Origin: Zingiber officinale
Lineage: Eukaryota; Streptophyta; Magnoliopsida; Zingiberales; Zingiberaceae
DNA length: 64,000 nucleotides
Direction: 5' to 3'
Assembly (NCBI RefSeq): GCF_018446385.1
Contig: NC_055996.1
Span: 132,542,532 to 132,606,531, forward strand
The position numbers and the translations under genes were made by a program. The notes under the pieces were generated by a model, which saw only the letters and a program-made list of their open reading frames with translations, had not been told where the DNA came from and searched no databases. Within the stretch, counting starts at the first letter, position 1. Every line of letters starts with the position of its first letter. Positions 1-11,592 of this stretch are shown piece by piece.

Positions 1-689
1 ATTCAGATGACGGTGGAGATAAAAGAGAAAAGGATTTCAAATTTAATGGCAGGGCTTTTATTTTATTTTTCTGAATCTTAATTTTAATAAATTAATAGAT
101 AAATTTTTTTTAAAGGACAGTTACTTTAAGAAAATTGGATTGATGAATCAACCGTATAAAATCCTAATGATTGATAAAAAATTTCTAAAAAAATAAAAGA
201 TGAGCTTGCCTTTCTATTCTTTGGGCTTGCCTTTCTACGTACAAACACAATGTTACAGAGCAATAGCAAATCAATCAGATTTCTATTTTGGGTTGAAACT
301 CGAAGCATATTCAAGGACCTTGAGAGCACCAGGAAGAATCTTACTATCAATCAGTTGTTACGGTTGAATTTAAATATCTTCTACCGAGTGCCCCTTGCTG
401 CTTCCCCATCCAGCGAAATAGGTCCTTGCCGAAGGGCAACATTGGATCAGAGGGTGCCGATATATTCACTTCTGCGATACCTAAGTGAGACTTCTAAGAG
501 AAACTTATACCTACCTTGTCCTCGTATTGCTAATTTCATTTCATCTTCCCTCCATTAGGACTACAGATTCAGATAAGGGTCATCGTATTCGTCCTTTTGC
601 CGTCTCCCCAGCAGACACTTATCCGTCGAAACTCCCCAACACCTCCATAGGCTCACTAAAATGCCCAACCCAATCTCTCTGGCTTCCCG
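1..689. other. Upstream flank without a recognisable gene
   Basis: AT-rich sequence with only short open frames and no recognisable protein. The one interpretable segment is a diverged copy of the DUF247 3' flank at about 268-345, listed separately. The frames at 250-853 show no domain or motif that I recognise. Confidence 0.5.
268..345. repeat. Relic of a third copy of the DUF247 3' flank
   Basis: This stretch matches the sequence just downstream of both DUF247 genes (about 706-780 and 11413-11480). Shared words include cagatttcta, ttgggttgaaact and ccaggaagaatct, in the same order. It suggests that the DUF247 duplication array once extended further left. No coding part of a third gene is visible in the window. 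Confidence 0.6.
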
Positions 690-896
690 CATCCCCGAGT
701 ATAGATTATTCCGGTCAGATTTCTAATTTGGGGTTGAAACTTGAATCATCTTTCATATCCTTAGCACCAGGAAGAATCTCCAAACTTAATTTACAAACTT
801 ATTACTATTTGGACAATCTCGTTCTTGTAAAAATAAAAGAAAAGAAATTTTGAAGTTTAATCGGAGATGAATTCAAGCCTGATCGATAGCCAAATT

Positions 897-2324
897 CTAC
901 GGTGGCTGATAGTAACTGAGGACGGAGTAGACCGTCTGCACGATTGTGAGAACGAAGAGCAAAATGGCGGCGACGATCGAGATCACCGCCCACGGGTTGC
1001 CGAAGTAGGTGTTGTTCAGCGTCGCCCGCCACTTGTTGTACTTCTTCTCGCAGTGCTTGGGCATGTCCTCGAACACGCCCCGGAGGTGCCCCTTCGTCGG
1101 CTGCACCACCACTTTCTTGCACAACCTGTTGAACAGATTCGCCACGTCCTTGTTGCTCCCCATGGCGCTCACCAGGATGTCCGCCTCCCGCAGCAGCGCC
1201 ACGTCCTCCTGCGTGTCGATCAGGCAGCTCATCAGGTAGGCGAAGTCGGTGACGTGGGTGCCGCGCTCCGGGTACAGCTGCTCGAACGCGATCAGGTTCC
1301 GCAGGATGGTGTTCGACACGTTGTAGGCTCGGATCCGAGGGATCTCCAGCCGCCCGTTGGCGAAGGTGACGTCGAGGAAGCTGTCGGTGTCCATCTTCCT
1401 GACGATCTGCACGCCGGCGTTCTTGAGATCGCGGGCACAGAGGACCGTCGCCGGGGTAAGCGGCGTGAAGACGGAATCGTCGGCGACCTTCTTCTCGGGC
1501 TTGTTCCCGAAAGACGTCGCCAGCAGAGAGTAACGCACCGAGCTGCTGAGGAAGCCTTCAGCTGAAGCTCCTCCCCTAGTTACATCATCCTCGCAGTGGG
1601 AGCTTTTGTCTGGGTCAATGGCGTCAGGAACTTGCTGTATGCAGGCGTGCAAGAGATGAAGGATGTGATGCGATCTCCTAAGCGTCTCCGGCACTTCCAA
1701 TTTCTCCGGAAGCTTCTTAGTCCTTCCCGGGAGGAAGTCGGCGCCGAAGAATTTGAGCGCAAGCGGCTTCAGGGAATTCGCCGCTTTCTCAGAGTCAACG
1801 AAACCGAGCAAATCCCTGATCAGAAACAGGGGAAGCTGGTTCTCCAGCAGCAGCATGTCGAGCCTCACGTAATACTCCGCCCACGCCGAGCTAAAGATCG
1901 GGTCGTGTTCTTCTCCGTCGTCCATCTCCTCTCCTCTTCCCTCCTGCCTCTCGGTGAGACAGAGGAACAACTCCACCACGAAGCAGCCGTCGTGCAGCAT
2001 CATGTCGACGAACTCGTCGGAGTCCATGGCTAGGGTCTCCGAGTAGGCGCTGCGCACGCGGCGCTCCACCGTCCTGACGTAGCTCCGGCACTCCTCCAAG
2101 GTCTTCCTCGGCCTCGTCCGGGCCACGAACCTCTGAAGGTACTGCGGCTTGAGCTTGTCCATAGCGCGCAGGTGGGGCTTGCCGCGGTGGTAAGGACCGA
2201 AGGAGATGATGCTCGGCTCGTAGGCCTCGCTGTCGGCCCGGCGGATGACCTCCGGCACTCGGAAGATGGTCGGCTTCTCCGTCCGCCATGGCTTCAGCTC
2301 TTGCCCCTTCATGTCCTTTTCCAT
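897..2324 (-). CDS. DUF247 (UPF0481) membrane protein, copy A
   Basis: Single-exon gene for a 475-residue protein of the plant DUF247 family (UPF0481, At3g47200 type). The family is plant-specific and its biochemical role is unknown. Members at the grass S and Z loci act in self-incompatibility, but nothing here shows that role. Visible family marks are the N-terminal IFRVPEVIR, the block PSIISFGPYHRG, LLENQLPLFLIRDLL near the middle, and a C-terminal hydrophobic segment (about residues 443-467, starting PWAVISIVAAILL) before a short tail, giving a single C-terminal membrane anchor. The start is the ATG at 2324, which aligns with the start of copy B. A longer in-frame extension has no ATG. 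Coding DNA is GC-rich in AT-rich surroundings. It faces the SFT2 relic head to head. Confidence 0.93.
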   Translation of the reverse strand: MEKDMKGQELKPWRTEKPTIFRVPEVIRRADSEAYEPSIISFGPYHRGKPHLRAMDKLKPQYLQRFVARTRPRKTLEECRSYVRTVERRVRSAYSETLAMDSDEFVDMMLHDGCFVVELFLCLTERQEGRGEEMDDGEEHDPIFSSAWAEYYVRLDMLLLENQLPLFLIRDLLGFVDSEKAANSLKPLALKFFGADFLPGRTKKLPEKLEVPETLRRSHHILHLLHACIQQVPDAIDPDKSSHCEDDVTRGGASAEGFLSSSVRYSLLATSFGNKPEKKVADDSVFTPLTPATVLCARDLKNAGVQIVRKMDTDSFLDVTFANGRLEIPRIRAYNVSNTILRNLIAFEQLYPERGTHVTDFAYLMSCLIDTQEDVALLREADILVSAMGSNKDVANLFNRLCKKVVVQPTKGHLRGVFEDMPKHCEKKYNKWRATLNNTYFGNPWAVISIVAAILLFVLTIVQTVYSVLSYYQPP

Positions 2325-2495
2325 CACCGGCTCCGATCGTCGAGCCTGATCAATCAAGCAAGCCTGCGATGGATCTCAGAATGCGTGAATTCAAAGACAA
2401 CTCCGATTCGATCAGAAGATTAGGAGCAGCATGAATCGGGCACGTGAAGAAGCCAATCCTCTTTTTTCTTTCTGTTGCCTACAGACTCGATCGAG

Positions 2496-2504
2496 AATTT
2501 ATAG
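2496..2504 (-). promoter_or_regulatory. TATA-like box of DUF247 copy A
   Basis: On the minus strand the sequence ctataaatt lies about 170 bp upstream of the ATG, within a segment conserved in block B (after the shared word acagactcgatcgag). In copy B the same position reads ctacaaatc. Assigned from motif and position only. Confidence 0.45.
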
Positions 2505-4154
2505 TTTTTTAATAGACCAAAACAAATAAAAAACTTGTAAAATTTTTCATCCATGATCGAGTAAAAAATTATTGGAGTCAGCCTTCAGTATTGCCGTTTG
2601 TTGATTGGTCTTATAAAAATGATTATCAGTAAAGGAAGCAAATTTGACTCCGTCGTTGGATCTTCGTTTTTTTTTTTTCTAACAAAAGGCGCATTCAAAA
2701 TTTTAAAATTGACAAAAGATGCACCATGATCTAACTTTCACAAAGCACCATGTGCATTCTCATTATACCTTCCCTCCTTTTTTTACCAGAAATAATTACA
2801 TAGATATATATGAGCATATTTAAAATTATACTTTATCTATTCAAAAATTTACTATGATCAATTTATACCGAGGACATAATCACATAAATATATTAAAAGA
2901 CTTAAAACAAATTTAATCCTAGAAACTTCCTTAATATATCCATGCCTCATATGTAAATTTAATAGCATAAATTAAAAGCAGTGGATTTTGAATGAGTAGA
3001 GTAAAAAATTTAGAGATGCATGCACAAATATTTTGTAAAATAATGAGGTATATAATAGAAATGCTCTATATAATTGCTAATATTATGAAAATTAGATACA
3101 CAATCCCAAAACTTAAATGCTCAGTTCAGTAAAATGTCTTTTTTTTATGGGAGCACTCAGTGCATAAATTTTATAAATTCTATAAGTTTAAGAGTAAATT
3201 ATTTTTTAAAAATATATATATATATATATTTAATAATAATAATTTTGGAGAAAATTAATCATGAAATAGTTTGTTCAAAATTAGATAAGTCATATAATAG
3301 ATTTAGTTAAAATTCTTATATAATTATTTTGAATCACCTTTTCAATCTCAAAGAATAATAATTCAAGTTAAAATTAGTTTATCGTTTTAAGTTGTTTGCC
3401 ATTTTAAAATATAAATTAAATTTAGTTAAAAAATATAGCATATTGATGAATTTATTAAATAGTCATTTTTGAATTATTTAGTTCCTTTCAAAAGAGTAAA
3501 TAGGTTTTAATTCTGTTTATTTAAATTAAAAAATGAACTAATAAATATCATTTAAAAGTTTCAATCAAAATTATTACATAATTTTTTTAAAAAAAAATTA
3601 TATACTCTATATATTTATATAGATTAAAAATACAATTAAAAAGTCAAAATTAAAAAGACATTTCTTATTTTTTTTATTATCATAAAAAACCTCATAATAA
3701 AAAAATATTAAAAAGCATTTATTTTATTTTTATTCATTTTTTAAAATACTTTTATTTTAATATTATTATAGTAGTTTATGCCAAAATTAATAATTATCTT
3801 CTCGCACAAAAAAAGAGACATAATATCTATATTTTAGAGGAGTTTGGGACATGCTTGGTTGCTTGTACAAAGTCACTTTAAATAAGTGGAGATTTGAATA
3901 TTAATCTATAAAATTGAGATAAAAAAGCTAAATTTGTTACTTATCTTATAGAGATTTATCTTAAAATTATGAAGATTTAGATGTATTAAATTGATGAAAA
4001 TAAATAAATCTTCATATATTATTTTGATGTTTGGTTAGATGTAAAAGCGCACTTACAAGATCAAAGGTTGGGGGTGGACCACAAAGATGTAATATCTATA
4101 TAATAATGTTGTAGATATAAATATTCATATTGTACCCAATCTATAAAATTTAAT
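2505..4154. other. AT-rich spacer upstream of DUF247 copy A
   Basis: No gene is seen. The segment from about 3120 to 4150 is homologous to 13500-14200 of block B (shared gggagcact, taataataattttgg, gatcaaaattagat-like words). The segment 2510-3120 has no clear partner in block B. Many short A/T runs and a small (ta)n tract near 3211. Confidence 0.6.
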
Positions 4155-5068
4155 CCGCCGTCCGTACCGCCAACGACAAGGTCACCGGCACCTTCAACGT
4201 GTGAGGATCACTCTACCCCTTTTAGTTGTACAATTATCGATCTTTTAGTTGCGGATCTAACTAGTTATGGGTGGGAAATTTTGATGGAGCTATAATTTCA
4301 TTTAGTTTGGAGGTTTTCTCCAGTATGTGATGGCGGCCTAATATTGTTCTTTGATAAGCATGAGAATTGACATTCAGCAATATTTCGATGGTCTGGCTTT
4401 CTTGCTAAAACAAAATAGAATTGGCAGCTTGTTACGAATGAAATATAAAAGAAACTAACGTTCAGTTGGATACTGTTGGTTCCTGCTAAGGATTTCTGAA
4501 GGGATTAGAGGGGTTTTAAGGGCTTTTGTTTTCTGAAAGTTGATTAGTTTTGTGTGCATATAAGATTGTACAAAGGGCAATGTATTGTATGTTCCCTTTG
4601 TTGGTCTATTTTGTAGGTAGCTCAAGATGATGTGTCCCACAACTTCAGGTTGCTTTCAATTTTGCCGCTCCATGAGAATCTTCTTGAGCAATGCAAATCT
4701 TAGTGCCCTTAGAGAAGTGCGGTAGTTGAGGTATAAAGTAAAAGTATTATCATATTAGATCATGAGGTTGAAATTTGATATCTCTAAACATATTTTTCCT
4801 CATGTTTTAATTACTATACTAATAGTTAGTAATTACTCATGATTTATCTTTACCGTGTTAATCTATAAACAAGTCAATAAAGGTACATTTATGCAAATCT
4901 TATTCTATTTAGAGTTACCTTTCTAAGCAAAAGGGAGAAAGAGATGTGGGCGTGGTTTTGCCATAAAGATTATTATTATCTCTTACGCCCAATCCAAATG
5001 TCATATCATATTAACGTTCAACTTTCCCATATCCTAACATCTTTCCAGCTTTGAGATAATTCTAAAAA
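4155..5068 (+). pseudogene. Truncated SFT2 relic: end of exon 1 and start of intron 1
   Basis: Bases 4155-4200 match the last 46 bases of SFT2 exon 1 in block B (14685-14730), including the donor site at ACGT|GTGAGG. Sequence after 4200 matches intron 1 up to the Mutator-like insertion. The SFT2 start codon, most of exon 1 and the promoter are missing: the upstream AT-rich spacer joins directly to ccgccgtccg. Exons 2-4 are absent. It cannot encode the transporter and is best read as a by-product of the segmental duplication followed by an internal deletion. Confidence 0.88.
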
Positions 5069-6236
5069 GTAAATTACTTTTCCCACCTTTCTTGACAGCC
5101 CATCCCCTCTCTCTCCCTTGTTAAATGACTTTTTTTACCCCCTCTTCTTTAAAATAACAGTTATTTTATTTTTTTTCTGATTTTATTTACTTCCTTAGTT
5201 TTTATTTTTTAAAATAAATTTTATTTATTATTTTTTCATCAATTTTTTTTAATTTTTTATCTATATTTTACTTTTAAATTTTTTATAAATAATAACCCCT
5301 AAAATCTACTATTAAAAAAAACAAAGATCATAAGATATCGAATCCTCTATCCCAATATCACTTGTCCCCGTGTCTCACTCATTGCCCCAGTCCATCGTCG
5401 GCGGTGATTAAAACTATATCCTAGGAGGAAGGTGAATGCAGTCGCCATCGACGCGATCAACCCCGAAATTCGGTCGGATTTGAGTAAACTTTTCTTCGTC
5501 GACGATATGAGTTCCTGCTTATATTCGGCTGAATTTCGATGTCGATCGCCTTGATAGTGACCCCCCAGGTTCACCTTCCCTTAGGTTATAGTTCTGGTCG
5601 GGGTGACGACTAGAGGTCGCTGGTAGTGGGCTCGAGGCGACGAGTGGGATAGGAGGACAGAGAAAATTAAGGACAAAAGATCCAATCTCATATTACAAAT
5701 ATAAAAAAAGCATGACATTTTTGTCGAGAAAACATTTTAAAAAATAAAAAAATGGTATAAAGGTAAATAATATGATGAGACTGGGAAAAGAGTGTGTGCG
5801 AAAATCTATGACTAAAAAATAAATAAAAGATTATAAATATATAATAAAAAATTAAAAAGAATCAAAATTATAAACAAAAATTGATTAAAAAATAAAAATC
5901 AATAAAACAAAACAAAACAAAATAAAGCGTGATATAATTTTTATTTTGATTCATATTTTTATATTATTTTAATTTCTACAAATAATAACTCTTAAAATCT
6001 AAAATAAAAAATAAACAAAGATTAAAATATATAATAAAAAAATTATTCAAAAAATAAAACTGATAAAACAAATAAAATTAGTTAGAAAAACAAAAATTAA
6101 AAAAATTAAAAAAAAAAACGTGAATAAAAAAACGTGAATGAGGAATAAGGAAAAGGGTAGAAGGGTAAATATCATTATATTTTATGGTGGGCGCGGGGAG
6201 GGGAGGGTGTCAGCAGGGGTGGAAAAAGCAGCTCTC
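5069..6236. mobile_element. Mutator-like non-autonomous element in block A
   Basis: This 1.17 kb piece is absent from the matching position in block B. Its ends form long imperfect inverted repeats: the left end reads ttttcccacctttcttgaca, and the reverse complement of the right end reads tttttccacccctgctgaca, with similarity continuing for about 60 bp. It starts with G and ends with C. The flanks ttctaaaaa and ttttaaaaa match at 8 of 9 positions, fitting the 9 bp target duplication of the Mutator superfamily. Arms are AT-rich, and the core (about 5340-5660) is markedly GC-richer. No transposase is seen, so it is non-autonomous. The core could be captured host sequence (Pack-MULE), but I do not recognise it. 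Confidence 0.6.
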
Positions 6237-6345
6237 TTTTAAAAAACCATCTTCCTAGCTAGTTTTTGTAGGTTTTCCCATCAAATGTTCAGATTTTTGG
6301 TGAGTCTTGAGGCCTTTACCTGTCCTTTTGATGCTAGGTTGATAG
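6237..6345 (+). pseudogene. SFT2 intron 1 remnant, end of block A
   Basis: Matches block B at about 15428-15535 (ccatcttcctag, gtaggttttt, cagatttttggtgagtct, gatgctaggttgatag). Homology stops at about 6345, where retroelement sequence begins. This marks the right breakpoint of block A. Confidence 0.8.
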
Positions 6346-7690
6346 ATGATTTGGTCTGAGATGGCGCACTGGATAGATAACTTGATGCTGACTGACAGAA
6401 GATTTTTAATTAGAGAAAAGACTGCGAACACGAGTAAAAATCCTCCTTATATACATTTAAAAGAGCAAACAAAATATCAGTACCAAAAATCAAGGAATGA
6501 GTCTATCATAAAAGCCCTCCGACACTCAAGTCAGTAGAATGATCGAGCGAAAATAAGATGAACAGTAGACAAAACAGAGCGCAATGTAAACGTTGTGTAA
6601 GTATACCTTGCCAACGAAGAAAACTCTTTTTATATACCACCTTTAATAACCTCTGTAATTATGAGGTGGCAGAGACAGTTTAGTGTAAGAGATTGTTGAG
6701 TAAAGGAGGCGTATAACATGGGAAATGTACAGTCACCATCCAAGAAATCTTTTGTTACCCATGCATGTATTACCTTTTTGTAACTTACATCATTAATGAG
6801 GCGGTTGAATGAATATACTGTTGATCCTGTCCGAAAATCGTGGAGATGGCAAGCTGGGGATGTGACTGCTGTGTTGACTGAATGTAGACTCCGTTGTGCT
6901 CTATAACACAAGAAACGTCGATGTCGAGTCAGGGAAGCTAAGGGGTCCCTGACGTTGACCCTTTTACGCTCAAGTTAGTCACTAGAAAGAGGAAAAAGAC
7001 AGAGCAACAGTAGACACAGGCGTGAATAGTGAATAACGCATACCTCCACCGATGTATAGACCCCCCTTTATATAGGGCACTGGTGGGCGATGTGTACACT
7101 TCTCAAGACATGAGCATGTTTTCCAATTAGTCGTGGGTACATTCTCTCATTTATTCTATGAAAGGACCTGTCAGGAAAGTGCTTATGACACCACACCTTA
7201 ATATGACATTCATATCCCTAATAAGACAGTAGAAGCTTCCGTCATATGATCCGCCTGTTTACCATGTCTCGTGTCAGTGACACTAACTCCCAAAAGGATA
7301 TTCGGTGATCCATCTGTTCAGCCGAGCAGAATAGCCGCTCGCCTAAGTACTCCTCCACTCGGTTGGACTCGGCTGCTCTTCCACGCGGTGACGAGTCTCG
7401 ATAGTTTGTGTCCGCCCGACCAGATTAACACTCCAGTCATACGCACGCTCCTCTGCTTCGTGACAACCGTCTGATAATCTTGGCTGAACAGGTGCTTCAC
7501 TTGGATCGGCCTTTTGTCGGTCAGGCAATACATGCCTAATCGGCCACTGCAGGATAGATCAGCTTGGCCCCTCTTCGGTGAGCTCGTTGGCTTTTCTAGC
7601 GTTGACCTCCTTGACTTTGACCTCCACGTTGGCTGCTACCTCCGTCGTTTGACTCGCACTTAGTGGGCCCCTAGTACCACACCAAGAGAG
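6346..7690 (-). mobile_element. Gypsy LTR-type fragments, reverse orientation
   Basis: Two related promoter-like segments lie here, near 6510-6650 and 6950-7085, sharing actcaag, aacagtagaca and ataccttgcc/catacctcc words. Each has a TATA-like run on the minus strand. The stretch at about 6925-7000 resembles in reverse the end part of the Tat LTRs at 31030 and 61880 (ggtccct…cgttgaccc…acgctcaagtt). I read it as broken LTR material of Tat-like gypsy elements. Exact ends are not resolved. Confidence 0.5.
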
Positions 7691-9280
7691 ATAACCGCTG
7701 AGTAGGTACGAGGCCCTAATAGTCGGCTTACAGGCGACTCAGCATGTCGAAGCTGCAAAAGTCCTCATCCACTCGGATTCTCAGCTGGCCACTCAGTTGC
7801 TATTGAGAACGTTCGAAATAAGCAGCTCTCGACTCAGGCAATATGCAGAAGCATTCGAGAAGTTGAGGGCAAGCTTCCAAGAAGTTATTATATAGAAGAT
7901 CCCTTGATCAGACAACCAAGCCGCGGATGAACTGACTAAGTTAGCCAGTTCATTATCGCCGATCGTGATAAGTCAGCCGATCGAGCAGGTCTCACTAGTG
8001 GCACACATTGATAGGATGGATGGAATAACCTTTTCGAGCGACTGGAGGACCTCATTGATAGAGTTCCTTCGATCAGGTAGCACTCCAGCCGATCAGGATG
8101 AAGCTCGCCTGTTGAAAAAGAAGGTCAGACGATGCACTCTGATCGGAGACCAGCTATATAAATGAGCTTTCTCAAGACCGCTGCTCAAGTGTGTCAGACT
8201 GGAGGACGTCGAGTACATCCTTCAAGAAGTGCATCAAGGCTGCTGAGGGAATCATCCCGGTGGCAGATCGCTGGCCCGAAAGATCCTGTTAGCGAGATAT
8301 TTTTAGTCCACACTACAAGATGATGCCACTCGGATAGTGACTACTTGTTTGTCGTGTCAAAAATATCACAACATCCAGCACCGACCGATCGAGGAAATGA
8401 AGGCATCCACGGTGTCTTGTCCATTTGACCAATGGGGAATGGATATCGTTGGATCATTTCCAATGGCGATCGGCCAAAGAAGATTTTTGCTAATCGCAAT
8501 AGACTACTTTTCAAAGTGGGTGGAGGTCGAGCCACTAGTCAAGATAACCGAACATATGGTCATCAAGTTCATATGACAGAATATCCTATGTCGGTTCGGC
8601 ATCCCTCACCAGCTCGTCTCGGATAATGGGAGGCAATTTGCTGAACGGAGACTCAAGGAGTGGTGTAAGGGCTATGACATTGTGCAGTCTTTTGCCTCAG
8701 TGATCTACCCTCAGAGCAATGACTAAGTAGAAGTCACCAACTGGGAGATTTTTAGAGGGTTACATACTCAACTCGACCACGCTGGAGGCAGCTAGGTCAA
8801 TGAACTCTCCAACGTCTTGTGGGCTCATCGCACCACACCAAGAGAGGCGACTTGGCACCACACTGTTTCATCTGGTGTACGAAGAAGAAGCGATAGTTCT
8901 AGTGGAGGTCGGAGTAGAGTCCGATCGGGTGTAGTTTTATGACTATAGGAACACCGAGAGGAGACTCATGGAGCTCGACTTGGTGGATGAAGCGCGGGAT
9001 AAAGCAGGCGTCCGACTGATGGCGTACAGGCAATAAATGAGACAAAACTACAATTGGAGGGTGATTCCAAGGTCATTTCAGGTCGGCGACTTGATGTGAA
9101 AAAAAATAAAATCGGTCGACGACATCACTAAGCTGGAGGCTCCCTGGGGAGGACCTTTCAAAGTCATTTAAAAGCTCTGCTCAGGAGCCTACTATCTACA
9201 GGATGGAGATGGGAGAAAGCTTGAGCGACCCTAGAGCGCGAACCATCTCCATCCCTATAGGGTCAAGTGAGAGGTGCGTG
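7690..9280 (+). mobile_element. Tat-lineage gypsy relic: RNase H and integrase part
   Basis: A fossil pol fragment closely related to the large Tat element in the right half of the window. It starts within the RNase H region (about 7700-7960, similar to 47020-47260), followed by a linker and the integrase zinc-binding and core regions (about 8170-9250), with recognisable stretches such as QWGMDIVGSFPMA and FSKWVEVEPL. It is clearly broken, with multiple interruptions, and it lacks gag, protease and RT. It is followed by the same 37 bp minisatellite as the large element. Confidence 0.85.
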
Positions 9281-9384
9281 GTTAAATTCAGATGTACTTG
9301 TATAAGTGTGTGTCTTGTGAATACAGAAAGATAATGAATAAAAATCTAAAGTCTTCAAGACTTGCGTGTCATTCGGCCAAGTTA

Positions 9385-9780
9385 AAAGTCGAGCGGCGAC
9401 TATAAACCCTTGTCTTCATCAACAGTCGAGCGACGATTATAAATCCTTATCTTCGTTAACAGTCGAGCGGTGATTATAAACCCTTATGTTCGTTAATAAT
9501 CGAGCGGGGACTATAAACTTTTGTCTTCGTAAACAGTTGAGCGACGACTATAAACCCTTGTCTTCGTCAACAGTTAAGCGGCGACTATAAATCCACGTCT
9601 ATGCCTTCAATAGCCTAGCGACGGCTATAAACCTAAGTCTATGGATCAACAATCGAGCGGCGACTATAAATTCGAGTCTACGATGAATAACAGCCGAGCG
9701 ACGGCTCTAAAACTAAGTCGGCGATGAATAAAGTCGAGTGGCTTCCTAAAGCCATAAAGCAAAGTTAATAGGTCGAGTAG
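9385..9780 (+). repeat. 37 bp minisatellite after the gypsy integrase
   Basis: About ten head-to-tail units of about 37 bp, each opening with gtcgagcggcgactataaac or a variant, then a short variable part (cttgtcttcatcaaca and similar). Units degrade to the right. An array with the same unit length and opening sits after the integrase of the large Tat element at 51990-52560. Confidence 0.85.
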
Positions 9781-9924
9781 TGACCAAAGCAGGGACGCAT
9801 CGCTATGATATAGCTGTTCGACTTATGTTGGAATGAGTATGCGGAAGTCTCTAAAAGTAGCTATACTGATGATCGGGAAAGCGGGGAGTTATACTTGGAA
9901 AAATTTCATGAAACGCTAAGTGGA

Positions 9925-11297
9925 AGAGGTGCTCCTGACCCATCTTTTGGGTTCTCAAATTTATCTACAACACTAAACCAATTTTCAATATCATTCATTG
10001 AGTAATACTCCATCCTACCTTCTTGGCCATCTCTTTTGTCCAATTCTTGGTTGGAAGAGGTGCTCCTGACCCATCTTTTGGGTTCTCAAATCCATCTACA
10101 ATACTAAACCAATTTTCAATTTCATTCATTAAGTAATACTCTATCATACCTTTCCAATATGCGAAGTCGTTGCCATCAAAGAAAGGTGGTCGAGCGATGC
10201 TATATCTCTCTTGAAACGCCATCTTGATACTTCGGTTGACGATGAGTTCTTCCGATGTGATCCATACTCTGATACCAATTGATAGGACCTTTGCATTCGG
10301 CTAGAGGGGGGTTAATAGCTTTTCTTCGATTTTCACTTACAACTTGTTAGCAAGCAAATAGAATAGAATAGAAATAGTGAAATACTAAAACAAACAATGT
10401 TAACTCCTTGATTTACTTAGTCTCCACCTCCTTGAGGTGACTAATCCACGGTACATACCCACACGATCAAACTTCACTAAGATTTCCTCATTTTCGAACC
10501 AAGAACAAAGGTGGAGAAACCTTTACATAATTATCTCTTCCTCTTACAAGATGAGAGCTAAGCTTAGGAGGAGGAGACTGAGATTCTATCAGCTTACGAA
10601 TCACTTGGAGAGCACTTTCGATTAGAACAGTAATTGCTTTCTCCAAGGTTCAAGAATTACTTTTATAGTTTTTCCCGACATCAGTCGACTGATGTACCAA
10701 TCAGTCGACTGATGAACTTCAACGATACTTAAGATTTGATGAGATTTTCTGTCGTCATTCTATAACAGTCACTTATCAATCAACTGGTACCGATACCAAT
10801 TCAACTGCTACTGGGTTGCACTCCTTCTGGCTACTCTTTGTTCATTTTGTTACTTGGTACTAGTCAACTGGTATAGGTACCAATCGATTGGTACCTTATA
10901 GCTTGAGATTTACAGCATTTTACAACCTGAGATTTACAACATTTTACATATTTCTTTTTTACACTTTAGATCATTCCCTTAGCTTATACTTTATGCCTCC
11001 AAGCATCTTCCATCAACCTTGCGCCTTTAGGATGTTTCCGTTTCCACGGCTCCTCATTCTTGTGCTTGCCTTCAAGTGTTATCTTCGGCTTTGTCATGCT
11101 AAGTCTCCTTTTACCAGGAGACCGCACCTCCCGGACTTCATCCGCCAAGACTATCTTCTTGAACTTTCCTTGCCAAGTTTTCGTACTTTTCTTTGTACCT
11201 ACTTAACATTTATATTAGATTACAAATAATACATAACTTAAACTTATTTAACCAAACATCAACAGTGAACAATGTCTAGAGCAAAATTATCCCAACA
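9925..11297 (-). mobile_element. Copia element fragment: LTR, primer site and start of gag
   Basis: In reverse orientation it has an LTR at about 10280-11297 (minus strand starts TGTTGGGATAATTTTG, ends CCTATCA). A primer-binding site follows at 10266-10279, the reverse of attggtatcagag and matching initiator methionine tRNA. Next comes the first part of a copia gag (about 10222 down to 9925, with the stretch RPPFFDGNDFAYWKG typical of this family). The rest of gag and all of pol are missing. The gag part contains a local direct duplication of about 115 bp (9926-10040 against 10050-10150). The LTR carries palindromic words of the type cagtcgactg near 10680-10720. Fossil, incomplete. Confidence 0.75.
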
Positions 11298-11592
11298 CTC
11301 TTGACTATCGACTATCATATCCTCTTGACTTATATCCTCTTAACTTTTAACTTCATGACCTTATCAGACCCCTCCTTTACACACCATATCACCCGAGCAT
11401 AGATTATTCCGGTCAGATTTCTAATTTGGGGTTGAAACTTGAATCATCTTCATCTTTGAGCATAAGGAAGAATCTTCAAACTTAATTTACAAACTCATTA
11501 GTATTTGGACAATGTCGTTCTTGTAAAAATAAAATAAAAGAAATTTCGAAATTTAATTGTAGATGAATTCAAGTCTGATCGATAGCTAAATT
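11298..11592. other. Start of block B and DUF247 3' flank
   Basis: Bases 11298-11392 are pyrimidine-rich with no recognised content. From about 11393 the sequence matches 690-896 of block A. This is the 3' flank (probable 3' UTR) of DUF247 copy B. Confidence 0.6.

Larger units (their letters stand above)
690..6345. repeat. Segmental duplication, block A
   Basis: Block A and block B (11393-15535) share the same order: DUF247 3' flank, DUF247 coding region on minus, AT-rich spacer, end of SFT2 exon 1, and 5' part of SFT2 intron 1. Homology starts near 690 (gtatagattattccggtc) and ends near 6345 (gatgctaggttgatag). Relative to block B, block A lacks about 0.5 kb holding the SFT2 promoter and most of exon 1, and it carries an extra 1.17 kb element at 5069-6236. 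SFT2 exons 2-4 are absent from block A. Confidence 0.85.

Noticed and set aside
867-1565. Long plus-strand frame opposite DUF247 copy A
   Set aside because: A mirror frame of a GC-rich gene. The product is Arg/Val/His-rich low-information sequence with no family marks.
9385-9780. CRISPR-like array of 37 bp units
   Set aside because: Plant nuclear context, no separate repeat-spacer structure and a gypsy integrase next to it. It is a minisatellite.
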